The notes beneath the pieces are model-generated. The model made no database searches, had not been told where the DNA came from, and saw nothing but the letters and a program-made list of their open reading frames with translations. The position numbers and the translations under genes were made by a program. A DNA stretch of 20,132 bases from contig JAZNSV010000066.1 in NCBI GenBank assembly GCA_045591485.1, positions 1-20,132 on the forward strand, read 5' to 3'. Every line of letters starts with the position of its first letter. The stretch's first letter is position 1. Source of the stretch: Colimorpha sp045591485 (GTDB lineage: Bacteria > Bacteroidota > Bacteroidia > Bacteroidales > P3). Positions 1 to 6,592 of the stretch are shown here, piece after piece.

Positions 1-37
1 GCCGATTTTGGACTGCTTTGGCAGAGGTTTTCTTCGG

Positions 38-132
38 CCGTTGTACGATACATGTACGATATATGTACGATACTTGTACGATTGGCAATCGTACAAGTAT
101 CGTACATATATCGTACATGTATCGTACAACGG
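38..132. repeat. Perfect 95-bp palindrome built of 11-bp units (copy 1)
   Basis: The arms 38-84 and 86-132 are exact reverse complements (47 bp each) around a single G at 85. Each arm is a run of four near-identical 11-bp units of the form TGTACGATANN, so the motif recurs about once per helical turn and then in reverse. A second copy in the same orientation starts at 20043. The similarity between copies begins slightly before the palindrome (CTTCGGCCG here, CTTCTGCCG there). No gene lies inside it. It could be a dispersed repeat able to form a cruciform or a very stable RNA hairpin, or a multi-site protein-binding element. Its role is unknown to me. Confidence 0.95.
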
Positions 133-390
133 GTATAGGGGTACACTATATGATGTTGATTTAAAGTGAGTTAGATGCAAATAAACAGTTCACAGAGCGC
201 TAACCGACGGAATGACAGCCAATTGCGGCCTGTTTTTTGCTCTCGGACAAGGACAAAAGGCGTCAAAACGACGGCACCCGCCATTGCCGAACCGCGCCTT
301 AGGCTATGCTCAACATCGTGCATACTGTTAAGAATTGTTAACCGACAACGCTTTTAACATTTTTCTTCCCCACGGTCGCTATTTATTTTG
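133..390. other. Intergenic stretch, no gene seen
   Basis: Between the palindrome and the dipeptidase promoter I see no convincing gene. A 60-codon open frame at 175-357 on the plus strand has no recognisable domain and an Arg/Thr-rich composition typical of chance frames. The stretch presumably holds the upstream part of the promoter region of the next gene. Confidence 0.5.
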
Positions 391-398
391 TATCTTTG
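391..398 (+). promoter_or_regulatory. Bacteroidetes-type -7 box for the dipeptidase gene
   Basis: TATCTTTG fits the Bacteroidetes -7 consensus TAnnTTTG exactly and sits 43 bp before the ATG at 442. No good TTTG -33 box is present at the usual 19-21 bp upstream; the nearest T-rich stretch (361-366) is off-spacing. The transcript would start near 405 and have a short AT-rich leader without a Shine-Dalgarno sequence, as is usual in this phylum. Confidence 0.55.
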
Positions 399-441
399 CA
401 TTTTCGGACATAAAACAGCAAACAAATAAAACACACTGAAT

Positions 442-1794
442 ATGAAAGCATATATCGAAGCCAACAAGGACCGATTCCTTGAAGAACTGTTTTCCCTTAT
501 CCGCATACCGAGCATCAGCAGCGAGCAGGAGCACAAGCCCGACATGGTGCGTTGCGCCGAGCGATGGAAAGAGCTGCTGCTGGCGGCCGGTGCCGACCGT
601 GCCGAGGTGATGCCCACCGAGGGCAACCCCGTGGTGTATGGCGAGAAAACCATCGACCCCAAGAAGCCCACCGTGCTGGTGTACGGCCACTACGACGTGA
701 TGCCCGTGGCTCCGCTCGAGCTGTGGCGCACCGAGCCGTTCGAGCCCGTGGTGAAGGACGGCAAAATCTGGGCCCGCGGTGCCGACGACGACAAGGGACA
801 GAGCTTCATGCACGCCAAAGCCTTCGAGTACATGGTGCGCACCGGCAACCTGCCCTGCAACGTGAAGTTCATGCTTGAGGGCGAGGAGGAAATCGGCAGC
901 GGCTCGCTCTACGGATTCTGCGAGAAGAACAAGGAGCTGCTGAAGGCCGACGTGATACTGGTCTCCGACACTTCGATGATAGCCCCCGATGTGCCATCGA
1001 TCACCAGCGGCCTGCGCGGACTGTGCTACTGGGAGGTGGAGGTGACCGGTGCCAACCACGACCTGCACAGCGGCATCTTCGGCGGCGCGGTGGCCAACCC
1101 CATCAATGTGCTGTGCAAGATGATTGCCGACCTGCACGACGAGAACGGCCACATCACCATACCCGGTTTCTACGACGACGTGCTGGTGCTGAGCGACGAG
1201 GAGCGCGCGCTGATGGCGCAGGCCCCCTTCGACGAGGAGGCGTACAAGCGCGAGCTCGGCGTGAAGGCGCTGAAGGGCGAGAAGGGCTACACCACGAAGG
1301 AGCGCACGGGCATACGTCCCTGCCTGGATGTGTGCGGCATCTGGGGCGGCCACACCGGCGAGGGCACCAAGACGGTGCTGCCGAGCAAGGCCTACGCCAA
1401 GATAAGCACGCGTCTGGTGGCCAACCAGGATTTTGAGAAGATAAGCAAGATGTTCCAGGAATACTTCGAGAGCGTGGCTCCGGACTATGTGACGGTGAAG
1501 GTGACGCCCTGCCACGGCGGCGCGGCCTATGTGGCCCCGCTGGAGCTGAAGTCTTACAAGGCTGCCGAGAAGGCGATGACGGAGACCTACGGCAAGCGTC
1601 CCATCCCCACCCGCAGCGGCGGCTCGATTCCCATCGTGGCCGGTTTCGAGAAGATTCTGGGTCTGAAGAGCATACTGATGGGCTTCGGCCTGGCCAGCGA
1701 CGACATCCACGCCCCCAACGAGAACTACCCGCTGGAGCAGTTCTTCAAGGGCATAGAGACCATTCCGCTGTTCTATAAGTATTTCGCCGAATAG
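442..1794 (+). CDS. M20 family metallodipeptidase
   Basis: This 450-residue protein matches the di-zinc M20 dipeptidase family (relatives of carnosinase CNDP2 and yeast Dug1), cytoplasmic enzymes that split dipeptides. The expected metal and catalytic residues are visible: H83 and D85 in GHYDVMP, D116 in GADDDKG, the catalytic E149 and metal ligand E150 in EGEEEIGS, D176 in SDTS, and H423 in DDIHAPNE. The lid-domain DLHSG motif (H209) that contacts substrate in this family is also present. Length is normal for the family and there is no signal peptide. The ATG is preceded by an AT-rich leader and by a -7 box at 391-398. A possible 37-residue membrane peptide follows after 14 bp. The family assignment is firm; the exact dipeptide specificity cannot be read from sequence. 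Confidence 0.95.
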   Translation: MKAYIEANKDRFLEELFSLIRIPSISSEQEHKPDMVRCAERWKELLLAAGADRAEVMPTEGNPVVYGEKTIDPKKPTVLVYGHYDVMPVAPLELWRTEPFEPVVKDGKIWARGADDDKGQSFMHAKAFEYMVRTGNLPCNVKFMLEGEEEIGSGSLYGFCEKNKELLKADVILVSDTSMIAPDVPSITSGLRGLCYWEVEVTGANHDLHSGIFGGAVANPINVLCKMIADLHDENGHITIPGFYDDVLVLSDEERALMAQAPFDEEAYKRELGVKALKGEKGYTTKERTGIRPCLDVCGIWGGHTGEGTKTVLPSKAYAKISTRLVANQDFEKISKMFQEYFESVAPDYVTVKVTPCHGGAAYVAPLELKSYKAAEKAMTETYGKRPIPTRSGGSIPIVAGFEKILGLKSILMGFGLASDDIHAPNENYPLEQFFKGIETIPLFYKYFAE

Positions 1795-1808
1795 AAAAAA
1801 GGTAAGCC

Positions 1809-1922
1809 ATGTCGATGATGAGTCCTGTCTATCTGGTCATACTGGCCGCGCTGGCGGCGGTGTGTCTGTGGTTTGGCCGCGGCCCGAGAAAAAAAGACGA
1901 CGACGAATCGGAGAAAAGTTAA
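1809..1922 (+). CDS. Possible 37-residue single-span membrane peptide
   Basis: An ATG frame starts 14 bp after the dipeptidase stop and encodes 37 residues: MSMMSPVYLVILAALAAV (residues 1-18), then CLWFGRGPRKK, then the acidic tail DDDESEKS. Residues 6-22 form one good hydrophobic span followed by a basic patch and a charged tail, a layout typical of small inner-membrane proteins and unlike chance sequence. It could be co-transcribed with the dipeptidase. The last codons and the TAA stop fall in the first units of the AAAAGTT heptad array, so the original 3' end may have been altered. I do not recognise a family. The alternative is that it is a chance frame. Confidence 0.5.
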   Translation: MSMMSPVYLVILAALAAVCLWFGRGPRKKDDDESEKS

Positions 1923-1948
1923 AAGTTAAAAGTTAAAAGTCAAAGGTT
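1914..1948. repeat. Heptad direct-repeat array (AAAAGTT)
   Basis: Five consecutive 7-nt units: AAAAGTT three times, then AAAAGTC and AAAGGTT. The first unit encodes the last residues of the small peptide at 1809-1922, and the junction with the second gives its TAA stop. This is one of several 7- to 8-nt arrays in the window. Confidence 0.9.
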
Positions 1949-1949
1949 T

Positions 1950-1985
1950 AAAGAGTCTGTAGAGACGCGGCGTGCCGCGTCTGCA
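1950..1985. repeat. 36-bp hairpin repeat, copy 1
   Basis: The 36-bp sequence is identical to 2118-2153. It contains a perfect 9-bp stem, AGACGCGGC at 1963-1971 and GCCGCGTCT at 1974-1982, with a 2-nt GT turn. A REP-like dispersed hairpin is the likeliest reading. It is not followed by a T-tract, so it is not an ordinary intrinsic terminator. Confidence 0.9.
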
Positions 1986-2117
1986 ATCCAAGAGTTTAAG
2001 GTAATAATCGGGTAGTTAAAGAAGTTAGAGGAGTCAGCTCGCTGCGCTCGCAGGAGTTAAAGACAATGGCCTCGGCAGGCCACACACGGGCAGAAACAAA
2101 AATTAAAAAGTTAAATC

Positions 2118-2153
2118 AAAGAGTCTGTAGAGACGCGGCGTGCCGCGTCTGCA
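2118..2153. repeat. 36-bp hairpin repeat, copy 2
   Basis: Exact second copy of 1950-1985 in the same orientation, 168 bp downstream, with the same 9-bp stem. Flanks differ between the copies except for AT-rich bases, which suggests that the 36-bp unit itself is the mobile or amplified sequence. Confidence 0.9.
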
Positions 2154-2227
2154 TTTTAAAGGTTTAGGATGAAGCGTCGACAGACTTACAGAGTCAGAAT
2201 TTAAAAACCAGAATTCAACTTAATGTC

Positions 2228-4645
2228 ATGTACGAGATTATCAGCAAGCGGCTGCTGAACAGCCACGAGATATACAGGATGGAGATCCACGCGCCGTGGA
2301 TATCGCTCAGCGGCAAGCCGGGCCAGTTTGTGATTGTTATCCCCCACCCCAACGGCGAGCGCATACCGCTCACCATCAGCGACATTGTCTACCAGAGACA
2401 GTCGATAGTGATTGTGTTCCAGGTGGTGGGCGAGACGACGCGCCAGCTGGCGCAGATGGAGGAGGGCGACGACCTCTACACCATCGTGGGCCCCCTGGGA
2501 CGGCCGAGCGAGCTGATAGCCTTGTGGGAGTCGCAGAGTAATAGAGTTGCTGAATCGCAGAGTAATAGAGTTGCTGAGTCGCAGAGTGACAAAGTGACAG
2601 AGTCCACTCTACCACTCAGCCACTTAGCCACTCAGCCACTCAAGAGGCTGCTCTTCGTGGCTGGCGGCGTAGGCATTGCGCCTGTGTTCCCACAGGTGAA
2701 GTGGGCCTTCCGTCAGGGCATTCCGACCGATGTGATTATCGGTGCCCGCTCGAAAGACCTGCTGTTCTACGAGGACGAGCTGCGTGCGGTGTGCCACAAC
2801 CTGCACATCATGACCGACGACGGCTCCTACGGCGAGCAGGGCTTGGTCACCGCCAAGGTGGACGAGCTCTGTTCTAATTACGAATGTCGAAATACGAATT
2901 TCGAAGAGACTGACGCAACAAATTCAGAATTCGAAATTCAAAATTCAAAATTGCCTTACAGCCACTGCGTGGCCATCGGGCCGCTGCCGATGATGAAGTT
3001 CGTAAGTCTGACAACCAAGAAGTACAACCTGCCGACTATAGTGAGTCTGAACTGCATGATGGTGGACGGCACGGGTATGTGCGGCGCCTGCCGCGTGAGA
3101 GTTGGCGACGAGGTGAAGTTCTGCTGCGTAGACGGACCCGAGTTCGACGGCCACCTGGTGGACTTCGACGAGGCGGCGCGCAAGCTGAAGACCCCCGATG
3201 CCCGCCGCTACCGCATTGCCACCTCGGAGAGCGGCCACCAGTGCAACCTGGCGCCTGCCGTGGAGCAAGCCCTGGCCACTGCACGACAGAAGCCTGCCGA
3301 GCAGGAGCCGAAGGTGAGGGCCAAGAACTTCGACGAGGTGAGCTTCGGACTGACCGAGCGCCAGGCCATCGTGGAGGCCAACCGCTGCCTGCAGTGCAAG
3401 AAGCCGCGCTGCGTCGAGGCCTGCCCCGTGGGCATCAACATTCCGCGTTTCATACAGAACATCAAGGAAGAGAACTTCAACCAAGCCTACGTCAGCATCA
3501 GTATGGACTCGGCCCTGCCGGCGGTGTGCGGACGTGTGTGTCCGCAGGAGACGCAGTGCGAGGGCAGCTGCGTGATGGGTGTGAAGGGAGAGCCTATCGC
3601 CATCGGTGCCCTGGAGCGTTTCGTGGCCGACAACCACCGTGCGCAGTCCAAGCCGCAGAGCCAGTGCTACCCTGCGGGCCGCAAGGTGGCGGTGGTGGGC
3701 AGCGGCCCCAGCGGCCTGACCTGTGCCGGCGACCTGGCCAAGCATGGCTACCAGGTCACCGTCTTCGAGGCTCTGCACCATGCCGGCGGCGTGCTGGTCT
3801 ACGGCATACCGGAGTTCCGCCTGCCGAAGCAGAAGGTGGTGGAGCCCGAGATCGAGAACCTGCGCCGTCTGGGCGTGGAGATACGCACCAACGTCATCAT
3901 AGGCAAGAGCATCACCATCGACCAGCTCTTCAGCGAGATGGAATACGACGCCGTGTACATAGCCTCCGGCGCCGGACTGCCGAAGTTTATGGGCGTGAAG
4001 GGCGAGACCCTCATCGGTGTGATCAGTGCCAACGAGCTGCTGACGCGCACCAACCTGATGCACGGCTACGACGAAAAGTACGACACTCCCATCTATCTGG
4101 GCCGTAAGGTCATCGTCGTGGGCGGAGGCAATGTGGCTATGGATGCCGCCCGCACGGCGCTGCGTCTGGGCAGCGAGGTGACGGTGGTCTACCGCCGTGG
4201 CCAGCAGGACATGCCCGCCCGCCGCGAGGAGGTGCACCACGCCATGGAGGAGGGTGTGCAGTTCATGTTCCAGACGGCCCCCGTGGAAATCCTCGGCAAC
4301 GAGGACGGCACGGTGCGCGCCCTGCGCTGCGCCAAGATGGAGATGGGCGAGGCAGACGCCAAGGGGCGCCGCTCGTTCAAACAGATTGAGGGCAGCGAGT
4401 TCGACCTGGAGGCCGACACCATCGTTGCCGCCCTCGGCACGAGTCCCAACCCCCTCATCCGTACCACCACGCCGGGCCTGGAGTGCGAACCCTGGGGCGG
4501 CATCAAGGCCGACGAGAACGGACAGACGAGCCGCAAGCTCATCTTCGCCGGTGGCGATGCCGTGAGCGGTGCCGCCACGGTAATCCTGGCCATGGGCGCC
4601 GGACGCAAGGCAGCCAAGGCCATCATGGAGGCGTTGGGAAATTGA
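2228..4645 (+). CDS. Fused NfnA/GltD-type flavin and iron-sulfur oxidoreductase
   Basis: This 805-residue protein joins two electron-transfer modules. Residues 1-345 resemble the DHOD-B/NfnA subunit: flavin motif RIPLTISD (46-53), NAD-binding VAGGVGIAP (144-152), and a [2Fe-2S] site C276, C285, C288 and C299 or C300. Residues 365-805 resemble glutamate synthase small subunit/NfnB: two [4Fe-4S] sites (C387, C390, C395, C399; C434, C438, C444, C448), an FAD Rossmann motif near 488-511, and an NADPH motif VVGGGNVAMDAA. Such fusions are usually annotated as a dihydroorotate dehydrogenase B subunit/NADPH-dependent glutamate synthase and may transfer electrons between NAD(H), NADP(H) and ferredoxin; which reaction applies here is inference. 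Two in-frame blocks, residues 101-139 and about 214-243, are low complexity, encoded by short repeats, and interrupt the NfnA-like module. The stop lies in another short repeat. Confidence 0.9.
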   Translation: MYEIISKRLLNSHEIYRMEIHAPWISLSGKPGQFVIVIPHPNGERIPLTISDIVYQRQSIVIVFQVVGETTRQLAQMEEGDDLYTIVGPLGRPSELIALWESQSNRVAESQSNRVAESQSDKVTESTLPLSHLATQPLKRLLFVAGGVGIAPVFPQVKWAFRQGIPTDVIIGARSKDLLFYEDELRAVCHNLHIMTDDGSYGEQGLVTAKVDELCSNYECRNTNFEETDATNSEFEIQNSKLPYSHCVAIGPLPMMKFVSLTTKKYNLPTIVSLNCMMVDGTGMCGACRVRVGDEVKFCCVDGPEFDGHLVDFDEAARKLKTPDARRYRIATSESGHQCNLAPAVEQALATARQKPAEQEPKVRAKNFDEVSFGLTERQAIVEANRCLQCKKPRCVEACPVGINIPRFIQNIKEENFNQAYVSISMDSALPAVCGRVCPQETQCEGSCVMGVKGEPIAIGALERFVADNHRAQSKPQSQCYPAGRKVAVVGSGPSGLTCAGDLAKHGYQVTVFEALHHAGGVLVYGIPEFRLPKQKVVEPEIENLRRLGVEIRTNVIIGKSITIDQLFSEMEYDAVYIASGAGLPKFMGVKGETLIGVISANELLTRTNLMHGYDEKYDTPIYLGRKVIVVGGGNVAMDAARTALRLGSEVTVVYRRGQQDMPARREEVHHAMEEGVQFMFQTAPVEILGNEDGTVRALRCAKMEMGEADAKGRRSFKQIEGSEFDLEADTIVAALGTSPNPLIRTTTPGLECEPWGGIKADENGQTSRKLIFAGGDAVSGAATVILAMGAGRKAAKAIMEALGN
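2528..2643. repeat. Two-armed octad array inserted in frame in the oxidoreductase gene
   Basis: From 2528 to 2603 the motif GAGT recurs every 8 nt (nine octads plus GAGT, with one GAAT and one AAGT variant), and the first seven also form a 24-nt higher-order period. From 2604 to 2643 come five octads of the form CCACTCNN. ACTC is the complement of GAGT, so the second arm opposes the first. The region encodes ESQSNRVA twice, ESQSDKVT and a Pro/Ser/Leu tail, placed just before the NAD-binding VAGGVGIAP loop. Confidence 0.9.
2881..2953. repeat. Two-armed heptad array inserted in frame in the oxidoreductase gene
   Basis: Four heptads start with CGAA (2881-2908: CGAATGT, CGAAATA, CGAATTT, CGAAGAG). 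A short core containing CTGACGCAA (2910-2918) follows, then four heptads starting AATTC (2921-2948) and a truncated fifth, AATTG. The encoded peptide includes FEIQNSKL, characteristic of translated AAATTCA-type repeats. It lies before HCVAIGPLPMMKF, a segment continuous with the expected fold. Confidence 0.9.
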
Positions 4646-4661
4646 AGAGTTGAAGAGTTGA
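4642..4661. repeat. Octad repeat spanning the gene junction
   Basis: TTGAAGAG occurs twice in tandem (4642-4649, 4650-4657), followed by TTGA. The first unit supplies the TGA stop of the oxidoreductase and the third partial unit supplies the TTG that begins the Sel1-repeat frame. Confidence 0.85.
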
Positions 4662-5530
4662 CCTACGAAGAAGCCATAGCACTCGCACGCAGTGGCAAAC
4701 GCCTTACGCTGCGCCAGACCGACGACATCAACGCCCTCGGCTACCACTATGAATATGCTCGTCGGCGTAGCGACCGCGACTTGCAAAAGGCAGTGGAACT
4801 CTATCGTATTGCAGCAGAGCACGGGAACAATATCGCCGAGTATAACCTCGGTCTCTGCTACGACGACGGCATAGGTGTGGAGGAGGACAACGAGCAGTGC
4901 CTGTACTGGTGGCGCCGCGCAGCAGCCCATGGCAACGACTGGGCTATGACCAACCTCGGTCGGCGTCTTTTCTTGGGAATCGGTGTCGAACAAGACAAAG
5001 CGCAGGGAATAACCCTTTTCCGCAAGGCCGTGCGCAAGGGAGACACTCTGGCGATGGCGCATCTAGGCGAAATATATTTTTACGGCGACGGCATTCGCCG
5101 TAACCGTCCGTTGGGTTATCGGCTCCTGATGCAAGCCGCCGAGGCTGGCCAGAGAATGGCGCAATACAATCTCTCCCTATTGTATTTAAACGGCGACTAT
5201 GTGGAACAGGACTATGATAAGGAGTTCTACTGGTTGCAGCTGTCAGCCAAGCAGCGCGACCACGATGCTGAAAACAACCTTGGTGTATGCTACTCGCTCG
5301 GGCGCGGCACAGCCATCGACTACGACAAGGCCCTTGTCTACTACCGCCGGGCGGCACGCCACATGAACGAGGAAGCAGCCAACAACCTAGGCGTATGCTA
5401 TGAGAGCGGTGAGGGTGTACCCATAGACCTCCGCAAAGCCCTGCTTTGGTACCGCAAGGCCCAGCGATGGGGCAAAATGGGAATCGAAGAGGACATTGAA
5501 CGTATCAAACAGCAATTAAAAAATGGATAA
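4658..5530 (+). CDS. Sel1-like repeat (TPR-type) protein
   Basis: The 290-residue frame is built of tandem Sel1-like repeats of roughly 36 residues. Examples are AEHGNNIAEYNLGLCYDDG, AAAHGNDWAMTNLGRRLFLG, AVRKGDTLAMAHLGEIYFYG and ARHMNEEAANNLGVCYESG, followed by the usual Y.KA..WYRKA helix; I count about six to seven. Such solenoids bind protein partners; the partner here is unknown. There is no signal peptide, so it is probably cytoplasmic. The start is uncertain: the only initiator near the front is TTG at 4658, 12 bp after the previous stop and inside an octad repeat; an in-frame ATG occurs only near 4945, after two repeats. The end overlaps the DUF1232 gene by 8 bp, suggesting coupled translation. 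Confidence 0.85.
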   Translation: MTYEEAIALARSGKRLTLRQTDDINALGYHYEYARRRSDRDLQKAVELYRIAAEHGNNIAEYNLGLCYDDGIGVEEDNEQCLYWWRRAAAHGNDWAMTNLGRRLFLGIGVEQDKAQGITLFRKAVRKGDTLAMAHLGEIYFYGDGIRRNRPLGYRLLMQAAEAGQRMAQYNLSLLYLNGDYVEQDYDKEFYWLQLSAKQRDHDAENNLGVCYSLGRGTAIDYDKALVYYRRAARHMNEEAANNLGVCYESGEGVPIDLRKALLWYRKAQRWGKMGIEEDIERIKQQLKNG

Positions 5531-5882
5531 ATTCAGTTTGGACACAGCGCCGCAATATGAGCGGCACTACAACGAGGACTCCTTCTGGAAGAAACTGAAG
5601 CATGTGGCTGCGAAAGTGGGTTCCAAGGTACTCTACCCTGCCCTGCAGCTCTACTTCCTGCTACAGGCCAAAGACGTGCCGGTGAAAGCCAAGACCCTCA
5701 TCATCGGTGCATTGGGCTATCTGGTACTGCCCACCGACCTTGTGCCCGACTTCATCCCCGCCCTGGGCTTCACCGACGACCTCACAGCCCTCATGGTAGC
5801 CCTGCGCACCCTGAACAAATACCTCACCCCCGACATCAACGCCCGCGCCAAAGACCAAGCCAACAAACTGCTCAAACAATGA
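5523..5882 (+). CDS. DUF1232 (YkvA-like) small membrane protein
   Basis: This 119-residue protein carries the DUF1232 signature at about residues 52-92: a hydrophobic segment, then ALGYLVLPTDLVPDFIPALG and FTDDLTAL. In this family the LPTDLVPDFIP stretch is the hallmark and the protein is membrane-associated; its molecular function is not established. The amino-terminal 30 residues are charged and probably cytoplasmic. The ATG overlaps the end of the Sel1-repeat gene by 8 bp, and the stop overlaps the next start in an ATGA arrangement, so it sits in the middle of a translationally coupled chain. Confidence 0.9.
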   Translation: MDKFSLDTAPQYERHYNEDSFWKKLKHVAAKVGSKVLYPALQLYFLLQAKDVPVKAKTLIIGALGYLVLPTDLVPDFIPALGFTDDLTALMVALRTLNKYLTPDINARAKDQANKLLKQ

Positions 5883-6592
5883 AACGCACACTAACACTTC
5901 TTGCCGTCTTGCTGCTCGGCCTCTCCGCCACAGCACAGAGACCACTGCTCGACTCGCTGCAGATGCCAAATGCCGTCCACTTCCTGCCCCCGCCACCCGA
6001 CGCTGCGAGTGCCGCCTTCCAGTACGACCAAGCCCAATACCGCTGGGGCAAAGAGCAACGCAAAGACAGCACCAGGCTGGCCATCGCCGTTGGCGACGCC
6101 GTCTGGAGCATCGACAGCATATGCAAGATATACAGCGGGGTGCTCGGCATCGATATAAGCAAGGAGAGCACACCAGCCATATACCGCATGCTCACCCTCG
6201 GCCTGCTCACCACCGACCAGGCCGGCAAGCAGCCCAAAAACCACTACATGCGCACTCGCCCCTACGTCTACTACGACGAGCCCACCATCTACCCCTCCGA
6301 CGAGAAGTGGCTCCGCACCAACGGTTCATACCCCTCGGGCCACACCATCCTGGGATGGAGCGCCGCACTGCTGCTCACCGAGATGGCTCCCGACAAGGCC
6401 GACACCATTATGGCCCGCGGCTATATGTATGGTCAGAGCCGTGTGATAGCTGGCTATCATTGGCAGAGCGATGTCGACGCCGCCCGCCTTGTGGCCAGCG
6501 CCGCCGTGGCCCGTCTCCACGCCGACAAGCGCTTCGCAAAACTCATGAAGAAAGCTCGCAAAGAATACTGTAAGAAAGTGAAAAATGGCTGA
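5879..6592 (+). CDS. Secreted PAP2-family (class A-like) acid phosphatase
   Basis: The 237-residue protein begins with a signal peptide (MKRTLTLLAVLLLGLSATAQ, cleavage probably near residue 20). It shows the complete PAP2 phosphatase signature: K120 with R127-P128 (KX6RP), S150-Y-P-S-G-H155, and S187-R188 with H194 and D198 (SRX5HX3D). These residues form the vanadium-haloperoxidase-like active site, with H194 expected to form the phosphohistidine intermediate. The mature protein has no further clear membrane spans, so it resembles periplasmic PhoN-type acid phosphatases more than membrane lipid phosphatases. Substrate specificity cannot be assigned. It overlaps the upstream gene by 4 bp and the ABC-F gene by 8 bp. 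Confidence 0.92.
   Translation: MKRTLTLLAVLLLGLSATAQRPLLDSLQMPNAVHFLPPPPDAASAAFQYDQAQYRWGKEQRKDSTRLAIAVGDAVWSIDSICKIYSGVLGIDISKESTPAIYRMLTLGLLTTDQAGKQPKNHYMRTRPYVYYDEPTIYPSDEKWLRTNGSYPSGHTILGWSAALLLTEMAPDKADTIMARGYMYGQSRVIAGYHWQSDVDAARLVASAAVARLHADKRFAKLMKKARKEYCKKVKNG

Larger units (their letters stand above)
1949..2227. other. Gene-free gap rich in small GC hairpins and repeat debris
   Basis: No coding frame is credible here. The gap holds two copies of a 36-bp hairpin repeat (1950-1985, 2118-2153) and two further short stem-loops: CTGCG/CGCAG at 2042-2053 and TGGCCT/AGGCCA at 2067-2082. Between them lie loose GTTAAAG- and GAGTYA-like pieces resembling degraded short-repeat units. I see no TAnnTTTG promoter for the oxidoreductase gene at 2228. 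Confidence 0.6.

Noticed and set aside
175..357. 60-codon plus-strand frame before the dipeptidase
   Set aside because: No domain or signal, unremarkable composition, and it ends in the promoter region of the next gene.
379..1710. Long minus-strand frame opposite the dipeptidase gene
   Set aside because: It is His-, Leu- and Ala-rich with no domain, and exists because the GC-rich codons of the real gene on the plus strand lack stops in the mirrored frame.
2945..5062. 705-codon minus-strand frame opposite the oxidoreductase and Sel1 genes
   Set aside because: Same cause: the composition is an antisense shadow, it crosses two well-supported plus-strand genes, and it shows no recognisable motif.
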